The translations under genes were made by a program, and so were the position numbers. Positions 1 through 7,785 of a stretch of 24,965 nt of DNA are shown piece after piece (the stretch's first letter is position 1; every line of letters starts with the position of its first letter). Source of the DNA: Planctomycetaceae bacterium. GTDB taxonomy: Bacteria; Planctomycetota; Planctomycetia; Pirellulales; Thermoguttaceae. The stretch spans positions 1-24,965 of the forward strand of contig JAITST010000546.1 of NCBI GenBank assembly GCA_031287585.1, read 5' to 3'. The notes beneath the pieces were generated by a model. That model did not search any database, had not been told where the DNA came from, and saw nothing but the letters and a program-made list of their open reading frames with translations.

Positions 1-1074
1 CGACAAAAACCGGAGTTGGTGAAAATCGGCAGCGCAATTCGTGAGATTTTGCCGTCCACGTTTTATATGCGCAAAGACGGTAAAATTTTCATCGGGGACG
101 ATGCTGATGAAATGCAGGATAAAGACCCCGTAGGTTATGTTACGGCGGTGAAAAAGGACATTCACAAGGATGGTTTTCTGCCAATGGATAAAGAACGGCA
201 AATCGGGCGGGTTGAATTGGTGTCGCATTTGTTCCGGCACATTCGGGAATTTGTGAAAAAGAATGTTCCTCATTTTCGGGACAAAGACATTGACGAATGT
301 ATCCTAACCGTGCCGGTGATTTTTTCTCCTCCGCAAAGAGAGGCGATTCGGCGGGCGGCGGAAATGGGCGGCTTTCAAAAAGTTCTGCGCCCTATCGAAG
401 AACCTGTGGCAGCAGCGAAAGCGTATCTTTTTGAAACGAAACATCAGGGGATTGATTCGGTTGTCGTCTGCGACATCGGCGGCGGCACGACTGATTTTGC
501 CGTTGTTAAACGGCACGGCGACCTCTTGTTGCCCGTATCGGAAGTACCGACGGGCGGCGTTCGGCTCGGCGGCGATGACCTCGATGAACGTGTTATCGAA
601 TACGTTGAGAAAAAAGATCCAGATAAAGAACAACATCAAAGTCTCTGGCAAAGGGTTTGGAACTGGCGAAATTCGTACAAATCGAAAATACGGTCATTCA
701 AGGAGACACTGTCCCGAAAATCGGAAGACGAGAAGTTTGAGTGTCGGGTCAATGGCAAACAGTTATCTTTTCCGAGGACGTGGTTAGACGAGTGTGTGAA
801 TCAGTTTGCGCAAGAATTGTGTGATGAATTGGAGGAGTATCTGAAAATGGTACACGAAAAACTCGGCAAGGATAATGTGCCGATACTCCTTGCCGGCGGT
901 TCATCGAAACTGCACGGATTGGAAGACAAAATCAAAGCGATTGCCGGGAAGTCCGAAGTCCTGACTTGGCAGAACAGCGATTACGCTATTGTACTTGGAG
1001 CGGCATTGGAAGGTGCGCCAACCGTTACCAAAACCGCGCCCGCATTAAAGAATGTTTCGGCGGTACTCTCGTAG
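1..1074 (+). CDS. Hsp70/DnaK-type ATPase domain (5' partial), ends at an in-frame amber
   Basis: The frame is open from the first base, so the N-terminus (the phosphate-1 loop, GIDLGTT-like) lies outside the window. What remains is an Hsp70 actin-like ATPase core: TVPVIFSPPQREAIRRAA (a conserved Hsp70 stretch), the PIEEPVAAAKAY segment, the phosphate-2 motif CDIGGGTTDFAVV and the adenosine motif LLAGGSSKLHGL near the end. There is no normal substrate-binding domain. Directly after the ATPase core the protein enters TVTKTAPALKNVSAVLS, which looks like the first strand of a TerD domain, and stops there at TAG (1072-1074). The same frame continues as TerD beyond the stop, so the intact ancestor was probably one Hsp70-TerD-ankyrin polypeptide. 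Such proteins are expected to act as ATP-driven chaperone or stress modules. Role here is inferred. Confidence 0.85.
   Translation, partial: RQKPELVKIGSAIREILPSTFYMRKDGKIFIGDDADEMQDKDPVGYVTAVKKDIHKDGFLPMDKERQIGRVELVSHLFRHIREFVKKNVPHFRDKDIDECILTVPVIFSPPQREAIRRAAEMGGFQKVLRPIEEPVAAAKAYLFETKHQGIDSVVVCDIGGGTTDFAVVKRHGDLLLPVSEVPTGGVRLGGDDLDERVIEYVEKKDPDKEQHQSLWQRVWNWRNSYKSKIRSFKETLSRKSEDEKFECRVNGKQLSFPRTWLDECVNQFAQELCDELEEYLKMVHEKLGKDNVPILLAGGSSKLHGLEDKIKAIAGKSEVLTWQNSDYAIVLGAALEGAPTVTKTAPALKNVSAVLS
1072..1074 (+). other. In-frame TAG replacing the conserved TerD Trp codon
   Basis: The codons around the stop read L-S-TAG-T-D-K-D-Y-D-L-D. TerD-family proteins typically read L-x-W followed shortly by DYDLD or DFDLD, so the stop fits a single TGG to TAG change. 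No ATG lies in frame between the stop and position 1260, so the downstream half has no obvious start. TAG ends several other genes in this window (8741, 11936, 18879, 22275), which argues against general stop-codon reassignment. Confidence 0.7.
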
Positions 1075-2238
1075 ACAGACAAGGATTACGATTTAGACCT
1101 TTCGGCATTTCTGCTCGATGCCAACGGTAAAGTCCGCAGCGATAAGGATATTGTTTATTACGGTAATACGAAGTCAGATTGCAAGAGCGTCCGGCACAGC
1201 GGGGATGAACTGGGAGATACGGCGGATTCTGATGAGGAAATTTCGATTGCCCTGCAAAAGTTGCCGACAGCGATAGAGCGTATTGTCTTTGTGATAACGT
1301 TGGCAGATCAACCGTTCGCAAAACTCAATAATGCGGAGGTAAAACTTGTCGATACGATTACGGATGCAGAAATCGCCCGGTATGAATTGAAACAGGGCAA
1401 GTCGTCGAGTACGTTCATCTTCGGCGAATTGGTACGCAGCGGTAATCATTGGACGTTTAATGAACTCTTTCAACGAAGTGAAGAAACGTTGGCAACAATA
1501 GCGAAGGAGTACGGGATTGGAGCGTTTGTCGAAAAAGGAGAGAACGAGTCAAACACTACTCCCCCAAAAGTACTGCCACAATATACTGTTGAAAATGTCC
1601 GTCCTTGCGAAGGTACCGTATCTGCGGAGGAGGAAAGAGTACCCAAAAATCCGGCTCCCGCGTTGCTGATTGATACGCTTTTCACTGCCGTGGAAAGAGG
1701 CGATATACGGGCTGCAAAGGCATGTATCGAAACAGGGGTTGATGTAAATTACCGTTCCCCGGGTAAGGGTACACCGATTCATTGTGCTGTACAAAGTGCT
1801 GTACAAAAAGACATGGTTGAATATCTGATTTCCATAGGAGCCAACGTCAATGCAAAGAAAAATGCAATGAAATACGATGTAACGCCGCCGTCATTAACAC
1901 CCGCAAGCACTGACTACTTCTTGCAGTTGCGCGAGAACACCGGCGGTAACCGTGACTTCTTGCGGGTGCCGATTGCGGCTGTAACCGTAAAAGACGGTTT
2001 GCTGACCTTTCACGCGATTGTAAGCGGTACGACTGGTGTCGGCGGTCATTCGTTATCAAACTCAATCATCTACGGTTGCGCGTTAGTATTCGCGCCGACT
2101 CTCGAAAACGAAATCGACGACCTAACCAGAGACGTAGTTTGGTCTGTTGGTTATTTTGACGCAAACCAGCAACTTGTTTCCAATACGTCCGCTCAAATTG
2201 CTATAACATTCACACTCAACTTAAACTCCGATGCCTGA
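1075..2238 (+). CDS. Continuation: TerD domain, ankyrin repeats, then an in-frame fused structural-type protein
   Basis: This is the same frame as the Hsp70 segment, separated only by the amber codon. Translation from 1075 gives a TerD domain (DKDYDLDLSAFLLDANGK, IVYYGNTKS, SGDELGD, then EISIALQKLPTAIERIVF, EIARYELKQGKSSSTFIF, and EYGI at its end). The earliest non-ATG start offered by the frame is TTG at 1261, which would cut TerD in half. A charged linker leads to about two ankyrin repeats (LFTAVERGDIRAAKACIETG, then DMVEYLISIGANVN). The repeat array breaks off at GANVNAKKN and continues in frame into a different, beta-rich sequence beginning at ATG 1867. TerD proteins belong to tellurite/chemical-stress systems and often bind calcium. 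I read the TerD-ankyrin part as a probable pseudogene unless the amber is suppressed or an assembly error. Confidence 0.65.
   Translation, partial: TDKDYDLDLSAFLLDANGKVRSDKDIVYYGNTKSDCKSVRHSGDELGDTADSDEEISIALQKLPTAIERIVFVITLADQPFAKLNNAEVKLVDTITDAEIARYELKQGKSSSTFIFGELVRSGNHWTFNELFQRSEETLATIAKEYGIGAFVEKGENESNTTPPKVLPQYTVENVRPCEGTVSAEEERVPKNPAPALLIDTLFTAVERGDIRAAKACIETGVDVNYRSPGKGTPIHCAVQSAVQKDMVEYLISIGANVNAKKNAMKYDVTPPSLTPASTDYFLQLRENTGGNRDFLRVPIAAVTVKDGLLTFHAIVSGTTGVGGHSLSNSIIYGCALVFAPTLENEIDDLTRDVVWSVGYFDANQQLVSNTSAQIAITFTLNLNSDA
1867..2238 (+). CDS. Small beta-rich protein, possible virion/tail-type structural protein
   Basis: I do not recognise this family. Translation from the internal ATG gives 123 residues (MKYDVTPPSLTPASTDYF at the start) rich in Thr, Val, Ser and Asn, alternating as in beta-structured particle proteins. 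The sequence character changes abruptly at this ATG from ankyrin repeat to this domain, so I take the ATG as the ancestral start and the upstream open frame as a secondary fusion. No convincing Shine-Dalgarno precedes it (only a purine-rich AAAGAAAA). Its stop overlaps the start of the next gene by 8 bases (ATGCCTGA), a sign of translational coupling. Alternative reading: the ankyrin protein truly owns this C-terminus. Confidence 0.5.
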   Translation: MKYDVTPPSLTPASTDYFLQLRENTGGNRDFLRVPIAAVTVKDGLLTFHAIVSGTTGVGGHSLSNSIIYGCALVFAPTLENEIDDLTRDVVWSVGYFDANQQLVSNTSAQIAITFTLNLNSDA

Positions 2239-4057
2239 TAATATCCGCTATATTCAACACGCCGAGCCGCTCACGCCGGAAGTTGCGAATCGTCCGCTCA
2301 AAGACATTGTGCAGCGGCTGTCGCAGGTTTCTAATAAACTCGATAGTTACACCGACTACGCGAACAACACTTTGTACGACCAGCCGCTTGAAGAAGCGGT
2401 GACAGTTGGTTGTCCGGTTTATTTTAATACGCTCACCGGTAAGTTTTGCCGTGCGAGAGCGTCAAGTCACGTTGACAATGTTGAGTTTGTCCCCGACCCT
2501 TGCGCTTACGTGCTGGGTATCGTTGCGCGTAAAAGCAGCGAGGGAATCGGTAACATTGTGGTACAAGGAGTAGTAGAGATAGACTTCGAGGAAGGCGGCA
2601 ATCAAGACGCGATGGCGGATTACGCGACACTCGGAATCCGTTACTTGTCCGCGGCGCAGGCAGGACGGCTGGTTGCCGCGAAGCCGCCAATATCCATTCC
2701 GGTAGCGTTCGTGCTGGCGGCGGATACCGCGCACGGGAAGGCGACAGTTGCGGTATCAGTGTCACTCGAACACATCTTAACCGGTCACAAACACTACCGC
2801 TGGCAACTGAAATCGGCACCCGCCGGTTCTTGTGCCGCGGACAGCAGTGAGATAACCGCAGCGGATACCCAACTGGAAGGATGGTTGCCCGCGTCCGCGT
2901 TCAGCGGCGCGCCGACAGACGCTGTTTTCGGTTACAACATCGCGCAGTCTGAATTTCGCGAATACTTCCCCGCCGTCTCGTCGGAACTTATCCATCTGTT
3001 CTGGCAGCAGCACTCACCTGACCTTGTACCGGTACTCGGTGAAGTGCCGGGCGAACTGTACCGGATAACAAACGAAGGAATCTGGTGGTTGTGCGATACC
3101 GTTATGCCGTGGCAAATGACAACGGCGTGGACTGCGGGCGTACCGGCAGACGTTGCCGCGCCGGTGCCGCAAGATATGTATCTCTACTACACCGCGATAA
3201 CGTACAACACCGATAACGCGGTTGTCGAAAGTTTAACCGCGGCAATAAAGTCCGGGCTGCTGATTAGAAACCAGCATACCGGCGCACCAGCAACGCGCGG
3301 ACATCTCGCGATTGACCTCGACCTTGCGGACAAGATTGCGAGCAAACGATACAAAGGCACGCTAGCGTTGAAGCACGTCGGCACCGGCTACGAAAACTCG
3401 CGCGGCGCAGATGAAGAAGAAGGGACACCAGTGAGCAACGGATTCTTCTTCGGTCCGGTAGTCGAGAGTTTCTCGGTCAACAGCGCGAGTCTGCGGGTCG
3501 CTTCAAGCGAGCAGACTGCCGACGGTTTACCGACGGGGCGTATCGTTCTTGACGCGGGCGATAGTTGGGATAGATTCCCGTTAGCGGTACAGGCGATACA
3601 CCTTGACCAGATGCGTGATTCGTACATCGGCAGTATGGTCGGGATAAGTTTCTTTGCGGGACAGCGTTCGGGATTCAGTGGACAGATATTAGTGCCGCGT
3701 GCGGACACGCCGCAGTTGAAGATTCGGGTGCGGTTGACGTTTGTCGCGGGTGCGGGCGGCACGTTGTCGCACGATATGTTTGAGGGGCGTTGTCTGGTTG
3801 TTCCGGCAGTTGACGAGACACCGATGCCCTTACCGATGACGATACCGAGTTTGTGTAATCCGCAAGGTGACGATACCGAGTTGCGGTTTAACTTTAACGT
3901 AACGATACCGCAAGGGCAGATGTACTTTACGGTGACAAGCGAGCCGGTGGACGTGCTGCCGGGCGCGATGTTCTGGTTCAGTTACTACAAAAACGCGGGC
4001 GGCTATACCGGCGGACTAACGCTAATCAGAGAAGAGGGGATACTCTCAATAGGCTGA
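2231..4057 (+). CDS. Large unrecognised protein, possible phage-like structural protein
   Basis: 608 residues with no motif I can assign. The N-terminal 60 residues are helical and heptad-like (LKDIVQRLSQVSNKLDSYTD), a possible trimerisation or coiled-coil segment. The rest is Trp-, Tyr- and Gly-rich and predicted beta-structured, with many Ala-Gly-Thr-Val stretches. A HILTGHKHYRW segment lies near residue 180. There is no signal peptide or membrane segment. The start overlaps the previous stop by 8 bases, so it is co-translated with the small protein upstream. The layout (N-terminal coiled coil, long beta body, coupled small gene) would suit a tail, baseplate or fibre component, but I see no hallmark phage gene (terminase, portal, capsid) in the window. 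An inactivated prophage, a gene-transfer particle or a contractile injection relative are all possible. Confidence 0.6.
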   Translation: MPDNIRYIQHAEPLTPEVANRPLKDIVQRLSQVSNKLDSYTDYANNTLYDQPLEEAVTVGCPVYFNTLTGKFCRARASSHVDNVEFVPDPCAYVLGIVARKSSEGIGNIVVQGVVEIDFEEGGNQDAMADYATLGIRYLSAAQAGRLVAAKPPISIPVAFVLAADTAHGKATVAVSVSLEHILTGHKHYRWQLKSAPAGSCAADSSEITAADTQLEGWLPASAFSGAPTDAVFGYNIAQSEFREYFPAVSSELIHLFWQQHSPDLVPVLGEVPGELYRITNEGIWWLCDTVMPWQMTTAWTAGVPADVAAPVPQDMYLYYTAITYNTDNAVVESLTAAIKSGLLIRNQHTGAPATRGHLAIDLDLADKIASKRYKGTLALKHVGTGYENSRGADEEEGTPVSNGFFFGPVVESFSVNSASLRVASSEQTADGLPTGRIVLDAGDSWDRFPLAVQAIHLDQMRDSYIGSMVGISFFAGQRSGFSGQILVPRADTPQLKIRVRLTFVAGAGGTLSHDMFEGRCLVVPAVDETPMPLPMTIPSLCNPQGDDTELRFNFNVTIPQGQMYFTVTSEPVDVLPGAMFWFSYYKNAGGYTGGLTLIREEGILSIG

Positions 4058-4071
4058 GTTAATCTGGTTAC

Positions 4072-4099
4072 TTGACATGCTTGTAATTCGCGATATAAT
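4072..4099 (+). promoter_or_regulatory. Perfect-consensus sigma-70 promoter for the protease/cyclase cassette
   Basis: TTGACA at 4072-4077, a 16-base spacer, then TATAAT at 4094-4099. Both hexamers match consensus exactly. Predicted transcription start is near 4106, leaving a leader of about 78 bases that is AT-rich and lacks a clear Shine-Dalgarno. It sits only 15 bases after the stop of the structural-type gene, so the cassette has its own transcription unit inside the operon. Confidence 0.75.
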
Positions 4100-4183
4100 T
4101 AATGCTTTGGATGTTCGTGACAGTTCTTGTTTTTTTAAGAATAATCTCTTGTAAGTTTCACCCCTTAAGCATGCGTTACAGTC

Positions 4184-4729
4184 ATGGAATTAGAATCACT
4201 TTTGAAAAAGACCAAAGATTATGCTCCGATGGAAGCGGGCGGATTTGATTTGTCCGATGTCTTCGCCTACGGGGAGGAAGTATCTAGGAAAGTGAGCGAC
4301 AGGTCAGTGATTGGTGTAGCGGAGTTAATTGAACGTAATGGCGGCAAATTCCATTATATTGGTTATTCTCAATTTGCTGCGCACATGGACATTTTTGACA
4401 AGTTAATATATGTTCACGCCAAAGACAAATTTGACGTAATTCTTCCGCTTTATGCGTTGGGGAACGAGCAGTGTTATATGATGGCGCACGAGTTGGGGCA
4501 TTATACGCTGCATTCAGGAAAATGGAAATGCTATGCGGGGATGGGCGGCAAAAGCACAATAGAGAAAGAGGCAAACTGTTTTGCGTTAGGTTTTCTTATG
4601 CCGTCTGATGAGTTCAAATCAGCGTACACGAAATACAAGGGAGACATCAATCGTTTGTCTATCCATTTTGATGTGCCGCACCGTGCGGTTAAGAGCAGAG
4701 TTAAGTCATTAAGTTTGCAGGAAAAATAA
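4184..4729 (+). CDS. ImmA/IrrE-family zinc metalloprotease
   Basis: 181 residues. The zincin motif HELGH is at residues 102-106 inside YMMAHELGHYTLH. The likely third zinc ligand is Glu129 in EKEANCFALGFLMP, the typical ImmA/IrrE second helix. The C-terminus (INRLSIHFDVPHRAVKSRV) is the helical tail seen in this family. ImmA-type proteases cleave repressor or partner proteins to trigger mobile-element excision, and IrrE/PprI-type ones trigger stress responses. The usual N-terminal or neighbouring XRE helix-turn-helix repressor is absent. Instead the partner is the cyclase-like gene 20 bases downstream. ATG 4184 is the first in-frame start after the promoter, with no strong Shine-Dalgarno. I infer that this protease is regulated by, or acts on, the cyclase pathway. 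Confidence 0.85.
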   Translation: MELESLLKKTKDYAPMEAGGFDLSDVFAYGEEVSRKVSDRSVIGVAELIERNGGKFHYIGYSQFAAHMDIFDKLIYVHAKDKFDVILPLYALGNEQCYMMAHELGHYTLHSGKWKCYAGMGGKSTIEKEANCFALGFLMPSDEFKSAYTKYKGDINRLSIHFDVPHRAVKSRVKSLSLQEK

Positions 4730-4749
4730 CGCTTTACATTCTGTATATT

Positions 4750-5784
4750 ATGGATGAGTCGGTTAGTATAGTCCGCAATGCCGCACAAAAGTTGAGTTGG
4801 TGTCTTTGTATCTTCTTTTCGATAGACCTTGAAGGGGCGACGGCTTACAAAGTGCAAAAACGCAAGCAGGTAGATGACAATGATTGGTGTTCTGTTTTTG
4901 AATCTTTTTATAAAGAATTGCCGATAAGATTCATTCACGCATACAGGAAACCTGCCAACAGCCAAACGACAACTAACACGACAGAGCCGGTGCTTCCGAC
5001 ACTATGGAAGTTTGTCGGCGACGAAGTATTGCTGTACTCGCCTTTGACAAGTTCACGCCAAATTCCCGAACATTTAAGGGCATTTAGGCAAACAATAATT
5101 GACTATAACAAAAAATTGAAGCAGCAAAATATGAGCGTCAGATGTAAAGGAACTGCTTGGATAGCGGGCTTTCCGATAAATAACAGAATTGTCTTTACGC
5201 CAAATAAAACGGCACAATCGCGGAATTTCGACAGTGAACTTGCGGTTGATTTTATTGGCTCGTCAATAGATTGCGGGTTTAGACTGACTAAATTTTCATC
5301 GCCGCGCATGCTTGTTATTTCACTAGATTTGGCGTGGATGCTCGCGGAAACGGTCAAGAATTTTGACGCAACCGATTTCGATTCGGTGGGGTCAAAAATA
5401 AGGTATGCGGGAAAGCACGAGTTAAAAGGAGTGTTTTCCGGGAAACCTTGTCCTGTATTCTGGTTGGACACTCTCGATGAGGCACCGGTTGAAGACAAAT
5501 GGCTTTCAACAGCGAAGCAATGCAAATGCGTAGATGTTGTAAAATTTTGCGAACAATTTGCGTCCGATATTAATACAGACGATTTTGCTCGTCCATTTAT
5601 TGAGAAGGACGCATCGGGATTCTTTGAGTGTATGCCCAAAGATTTTGCTAACAAGCGACATGTTCTTGAGGCGTATAAAAAGAAAACGTCGAATGTCCAG
5701 AATAGTGAGGGCGATTCCCAAACTAGCAGCGGCAACCCAAAGCAAATAGGTGGGATAGTCGAAATACGCACCGACAAGGGCTGA
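4750..5784 (+). CDS. Class III nucleotidyl cyclase-like protein
   Basis: 344 residues. Several positions line up with class III adenylate/guanylate cyclases. IFFSIDLEGATAYK gives the first metal Asp (Asp26). LWKFVGDEVLLY gives a base-contacting Lys87 and the second metal Asp91. VDFIGSSIDCGFRLTKFS aligns with the D-x-x-G-x-x-V-N-x-x-x-R helix, keeping Asp167, Gly170 and the transition-state Arg178 but with Asp174 where Asn is usual. HELKG and PVFWL at residues 223-239 match the closing strands. So the active site looks intact for making a cyclic nucleotide. A C-terminal extension of about 100 residues is unassigned. Class III-related cyclases are used by Pycsar anti-phage systems (PycC making cCMP or cUMP), but here the partner is a protease rather than a TIR or membrane effector. 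The assignment is by motif only. Confidence 0.7.
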   Translation: MDESVSIVRNAAQKLSWCLCIFFSIDLEGATAYKVQKRKQVDDNDWCSVFESFYKELPIRFIHAYRKPANSQTTTNTTEPVLPTLWKFVGDEVLLYSPLTSSRQIPEHLRAFRQTIIDYNKKLKQQNMSVRCKGTAWIAGFPINNRIVFTPNKTAQSRNFDSELAVDFIGSSIDCGFRLTKFSSPRMLVISLDLAWMLAETVKNFDATDFDSVGSKIRYAGKHELKGVFSGKPCPVFWLDTLDEAPVEDKWLSTAKQCKCVDVVKFCEQFASDINTDDFARPFIEKDASGFFECMPKDFANKRHVLEAYKKKTSNVQNSEGDSQTSSGNPKQIGGIVEIRTDKG

Positions 5785-5888
5785 TTATATCGGCGTATTA
5801 CTGCTTAACAAGTCCCCCCGATTCCCTCTGCACGGATTATAATTAGAGATGTATGTCTGTTTGCAGGAATCATTTTTAGTCAGTAATA

Positions 5889-6800
5889 ATGCCGTTTTTA
5901 AGTTTTACCAACCAGGAGTTTCTCGACCAGAACGCGGTACGCGCGTATCCGCTTTCGGAGCAGGCGACCCGCAAACCGGTTGCGGCAGGCGATTCGTCGT
6001 ACCGTTTACCCGACAACTTGCTTGTTGCGTGCAAAATAGCGATTACAGCGTCACCCACTGACGTTGACGTTACGAAGTTCTACGTGCGGAAGATTACTCC
6101 TTACGGAACCGGAGTTAGCATCGTCTTCGCTCACGGCGATACCGACATCGCGCAAGTTACGGTCAAGAACGACTCGCAAGTCAACCACACTCATCTGCTC
6201 AATCCGCTCAACGACTTTCATAATCTATCCGGTCACGTAACTATCGGCTCGCTCGCTCAATGTATGGAAACGCTCGGCGACTTCACGTTTGACCTGACCG
6301 GCACGAATCTCGATGCCGACTGTATCCAGTATTCTCCGCAAGTTGTGACGAGTATCACTGTCACGTCGAACGGTCACAAGTATCCGCCAATTTACGGCGA
6401 CATCAATTTGGTTGCGGGTGACAACGTTACGATTGCGGCAGCGGCGAATGACGGTCGCACGACGCTTACAATATCGCGAAGTATGCCTGAAACGGAAGAC
6501 GATTGCGATTGTATTAAGACGATAAGCGGCATTCCGCCTGACGCTTCCGGCAACATCGACATAAAATCAGATTCCGCGTGCGTAGATATTACAGCGTCCG
6601 CGGCAACGCTCACTATCAGCGAGAACTGCTGCCAGCCGTGTTGCGGTTGCGAAGAGTTGGCAACGATAGTCGAACAGTTCCGGCTGCTGCAAGCGACAGC
6701 GGGCGACGTTGACGCTTACATTCAGCGATTGGAATTACAGATGCAATACTTATCAACTTACGTTAGTACGTTATCAGTTCAGAAGAAGCAAGATGTTTGA
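5889..6800 (+). CDS. Unrecognised beta-rich protein with Cys-rich C-terminus, structural-type operon
   Basis: 303 residues, family not recognised. It starts MPFLSFTNQEFLDQNAVRAY. The middle is beta-rich, with a possible decoration or fibre-like segment (YPPIYGDINLVAGDNVTI). Residues about 205-260 hold a repeat-like motif IKTISGIPPDASGNIDIKSD and a Cys cluster ENCCQPCCGCEE, and the last 45 residues form a predicted helix (LELQMQYLSTYVSTL). The IKTISG...GNIDIK segment and Cys cluster recur in the next protein, so the two are paralogous there. The stop overlaps the next ATG by 8 bases (ATGTTTGA). A lone TATAAT at 5838-5843 precedes it without a good -35, so it may originally have been read through from the 2231-4057 gene before the cassette inserted between them. 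Confidence 0.6.
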   Translation: MPFLSFTNQEFLDQNAVRAYPLSEQATRKPVAAGDSSYRLPDNLLVACKIAITASPTDVDVTKFYVRKITPYGTGVSIVFAHGDTDIAQVTVKNDSQVNHTHLLNPLNDFHNLSGHVTIGSLAQCMETLGDFTFDLTGTNLDADCIQYSPQVVTSITVTSNGHKYPPIYGDINLVAGDNVTIAAAANDGRTTLTISRSMPETEDDCDCIKTISGIPPDASGNIDIKSDSACVDITASAATLTISENCCQPCCGCEELATIVEQFRLLQATAGDVDAYIQRLELQMQYLSTYVSTLSVQKKQDV

Positions 6801-7785
6801 AAGTTTAATCGCAAATCTGGCGGGCTATCCGGGCTTACTGGCGGCGTTACCGTCGTACAGCGACTCCGCGTCTTACGCTGCTGCCGTGAACCAAAATCAG
6901 GGCGGCAGCGTTTACCCGTTTGCCGCTCCGTGTCCGTTTGCGGGACTGGTGACAGACATCCAACTGATAACGTCTATCCCGTTCAAGCCGCCGGTTATGG
7001 TTACGAGCATCGAACGAGCCGCGGGCTGCAAACCCGATACCGACTGGGCGTGTATGGATTACGCGGCGTGGCTCACGGCGGACTACGCGGCGTTTGAAAC
7101 GGCGGTACGCGCCGTGCCGCGATTACGGTTTGCCGATGCTGCGGGCAACACGTTAGACACCGCGTTGCTAACGTGTGAAACGGTCAGTCCCGACTTCTAC
7201 TACTTTCACGACGACACGGGACGCAATACGGTGCGTTATCACGAAAACCGGCTTGCGGATTTAGTAACCCGTCCGCTCATCTATCCGTCCGGGCAGACCG
7301 AGCCGGTTGCGTTAGTCGCCCGCTGCTACTCGCGATGTTCGCAACCGATAACGTTGACGCAACAACAGTTTCGCGAAGACGCAATCGAATTGAACGTTGA
7401 TTACGGATTAGCGGCAACCGTTGAGGGGAACACAATAAAAATTATCACGTCACGGCTGCCCGTGACCTCGCAAGACGATAACGTATTGAAAACGATTAAC
7501 GGTTTACAGCCGTCGCACGGCAATATCGACCTCAAAGGCGACGGCGGCTGTTTCAATGTGACGGGTACAATTGACGCGATTGTTGGTACGGAGTTCAACA
7601 TTCTTGGTTTGGCAAGTCACGCTCTTGCGGTCCGCAACGATTGCGCTGAATGCTGTTCGTTTTATGGACAATCAAATACGCGGCGATGTTCAGGCAGCAA
7701 GGGAACTCTACAATGCAAAGGGTTACAACATCGGCGGTGCGAAGGTGTATCAGACATTCGCCAAAAATCCAATAAGTCCACGTAA
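6793..7785 (+). CDS. Paralogous structural-type protein with a replaced C-terminus
   Basis: Starting at ATG 6793, which overlaps the upstream stop, gives 330 residues. Residues 1-200 are unrecognised, Ala/Tyr-rich and globular (MFESLIANLAGYPGLLAALP). Residues about 235-255 read LKTINGLQPSHGNIDLKGD, followed by DCAECC, which mirrors the domain and Cys cluster of the preceding protein. After CAECC (about position 7650) the reading turns into Ser/Arg/Lys/Gln-rich, non-protein-like sequence to the stop. At the same place a different frame starts to look like real protein (the HExxH gene). I conclude that the genuine gene ends near 7650 and its last section has been lost to a recombination junction or a frameshift. 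An earlier in-frame TTG (6709) lies inside the upstream gene and is not a likely start. Confidence 0.6.
   Translation: MFESLIANLAGYPGLLAALPSYSDSASYAAAVNQNQGGSVYPFAAPCPFAGLVTDIQLITSIPFKPPVMVTSIERAAGCKPDTDWACMDYAAWLTADYAAFETAVRAVPRLRFADAAGNTLDTALLTCETVSPDFYYFHDDTGRNTVRYHENRLADLVTRPLIYPSGQTEPVALVARCYSRCSQPITLTQQQFREDAIELNVDYGLAATVEGNTIKIITSRLPVTSQDDNVLKTINGLQPSHGNIDLKGDGGCFNVTGTIDAIVGTEFNILGLASHALAVRNDCAECCSFYGQSNTRRCSGSKGTLQCKGLQHRRCEGVSDIRQKSNKST

Noticed and set aside
1072..1074. Genome-wide TAG reassignment to an amino acid
   Set aside because: TAG ends several otherwise normal genes here (8741, 11936, 18879, 22275).
5103..5777. 224-codon minus-strand open frame
   Set aside because: Antisense shadow of the cyclase-like gene, low-complexity Ser/Phe/Leu composition and no start signals.
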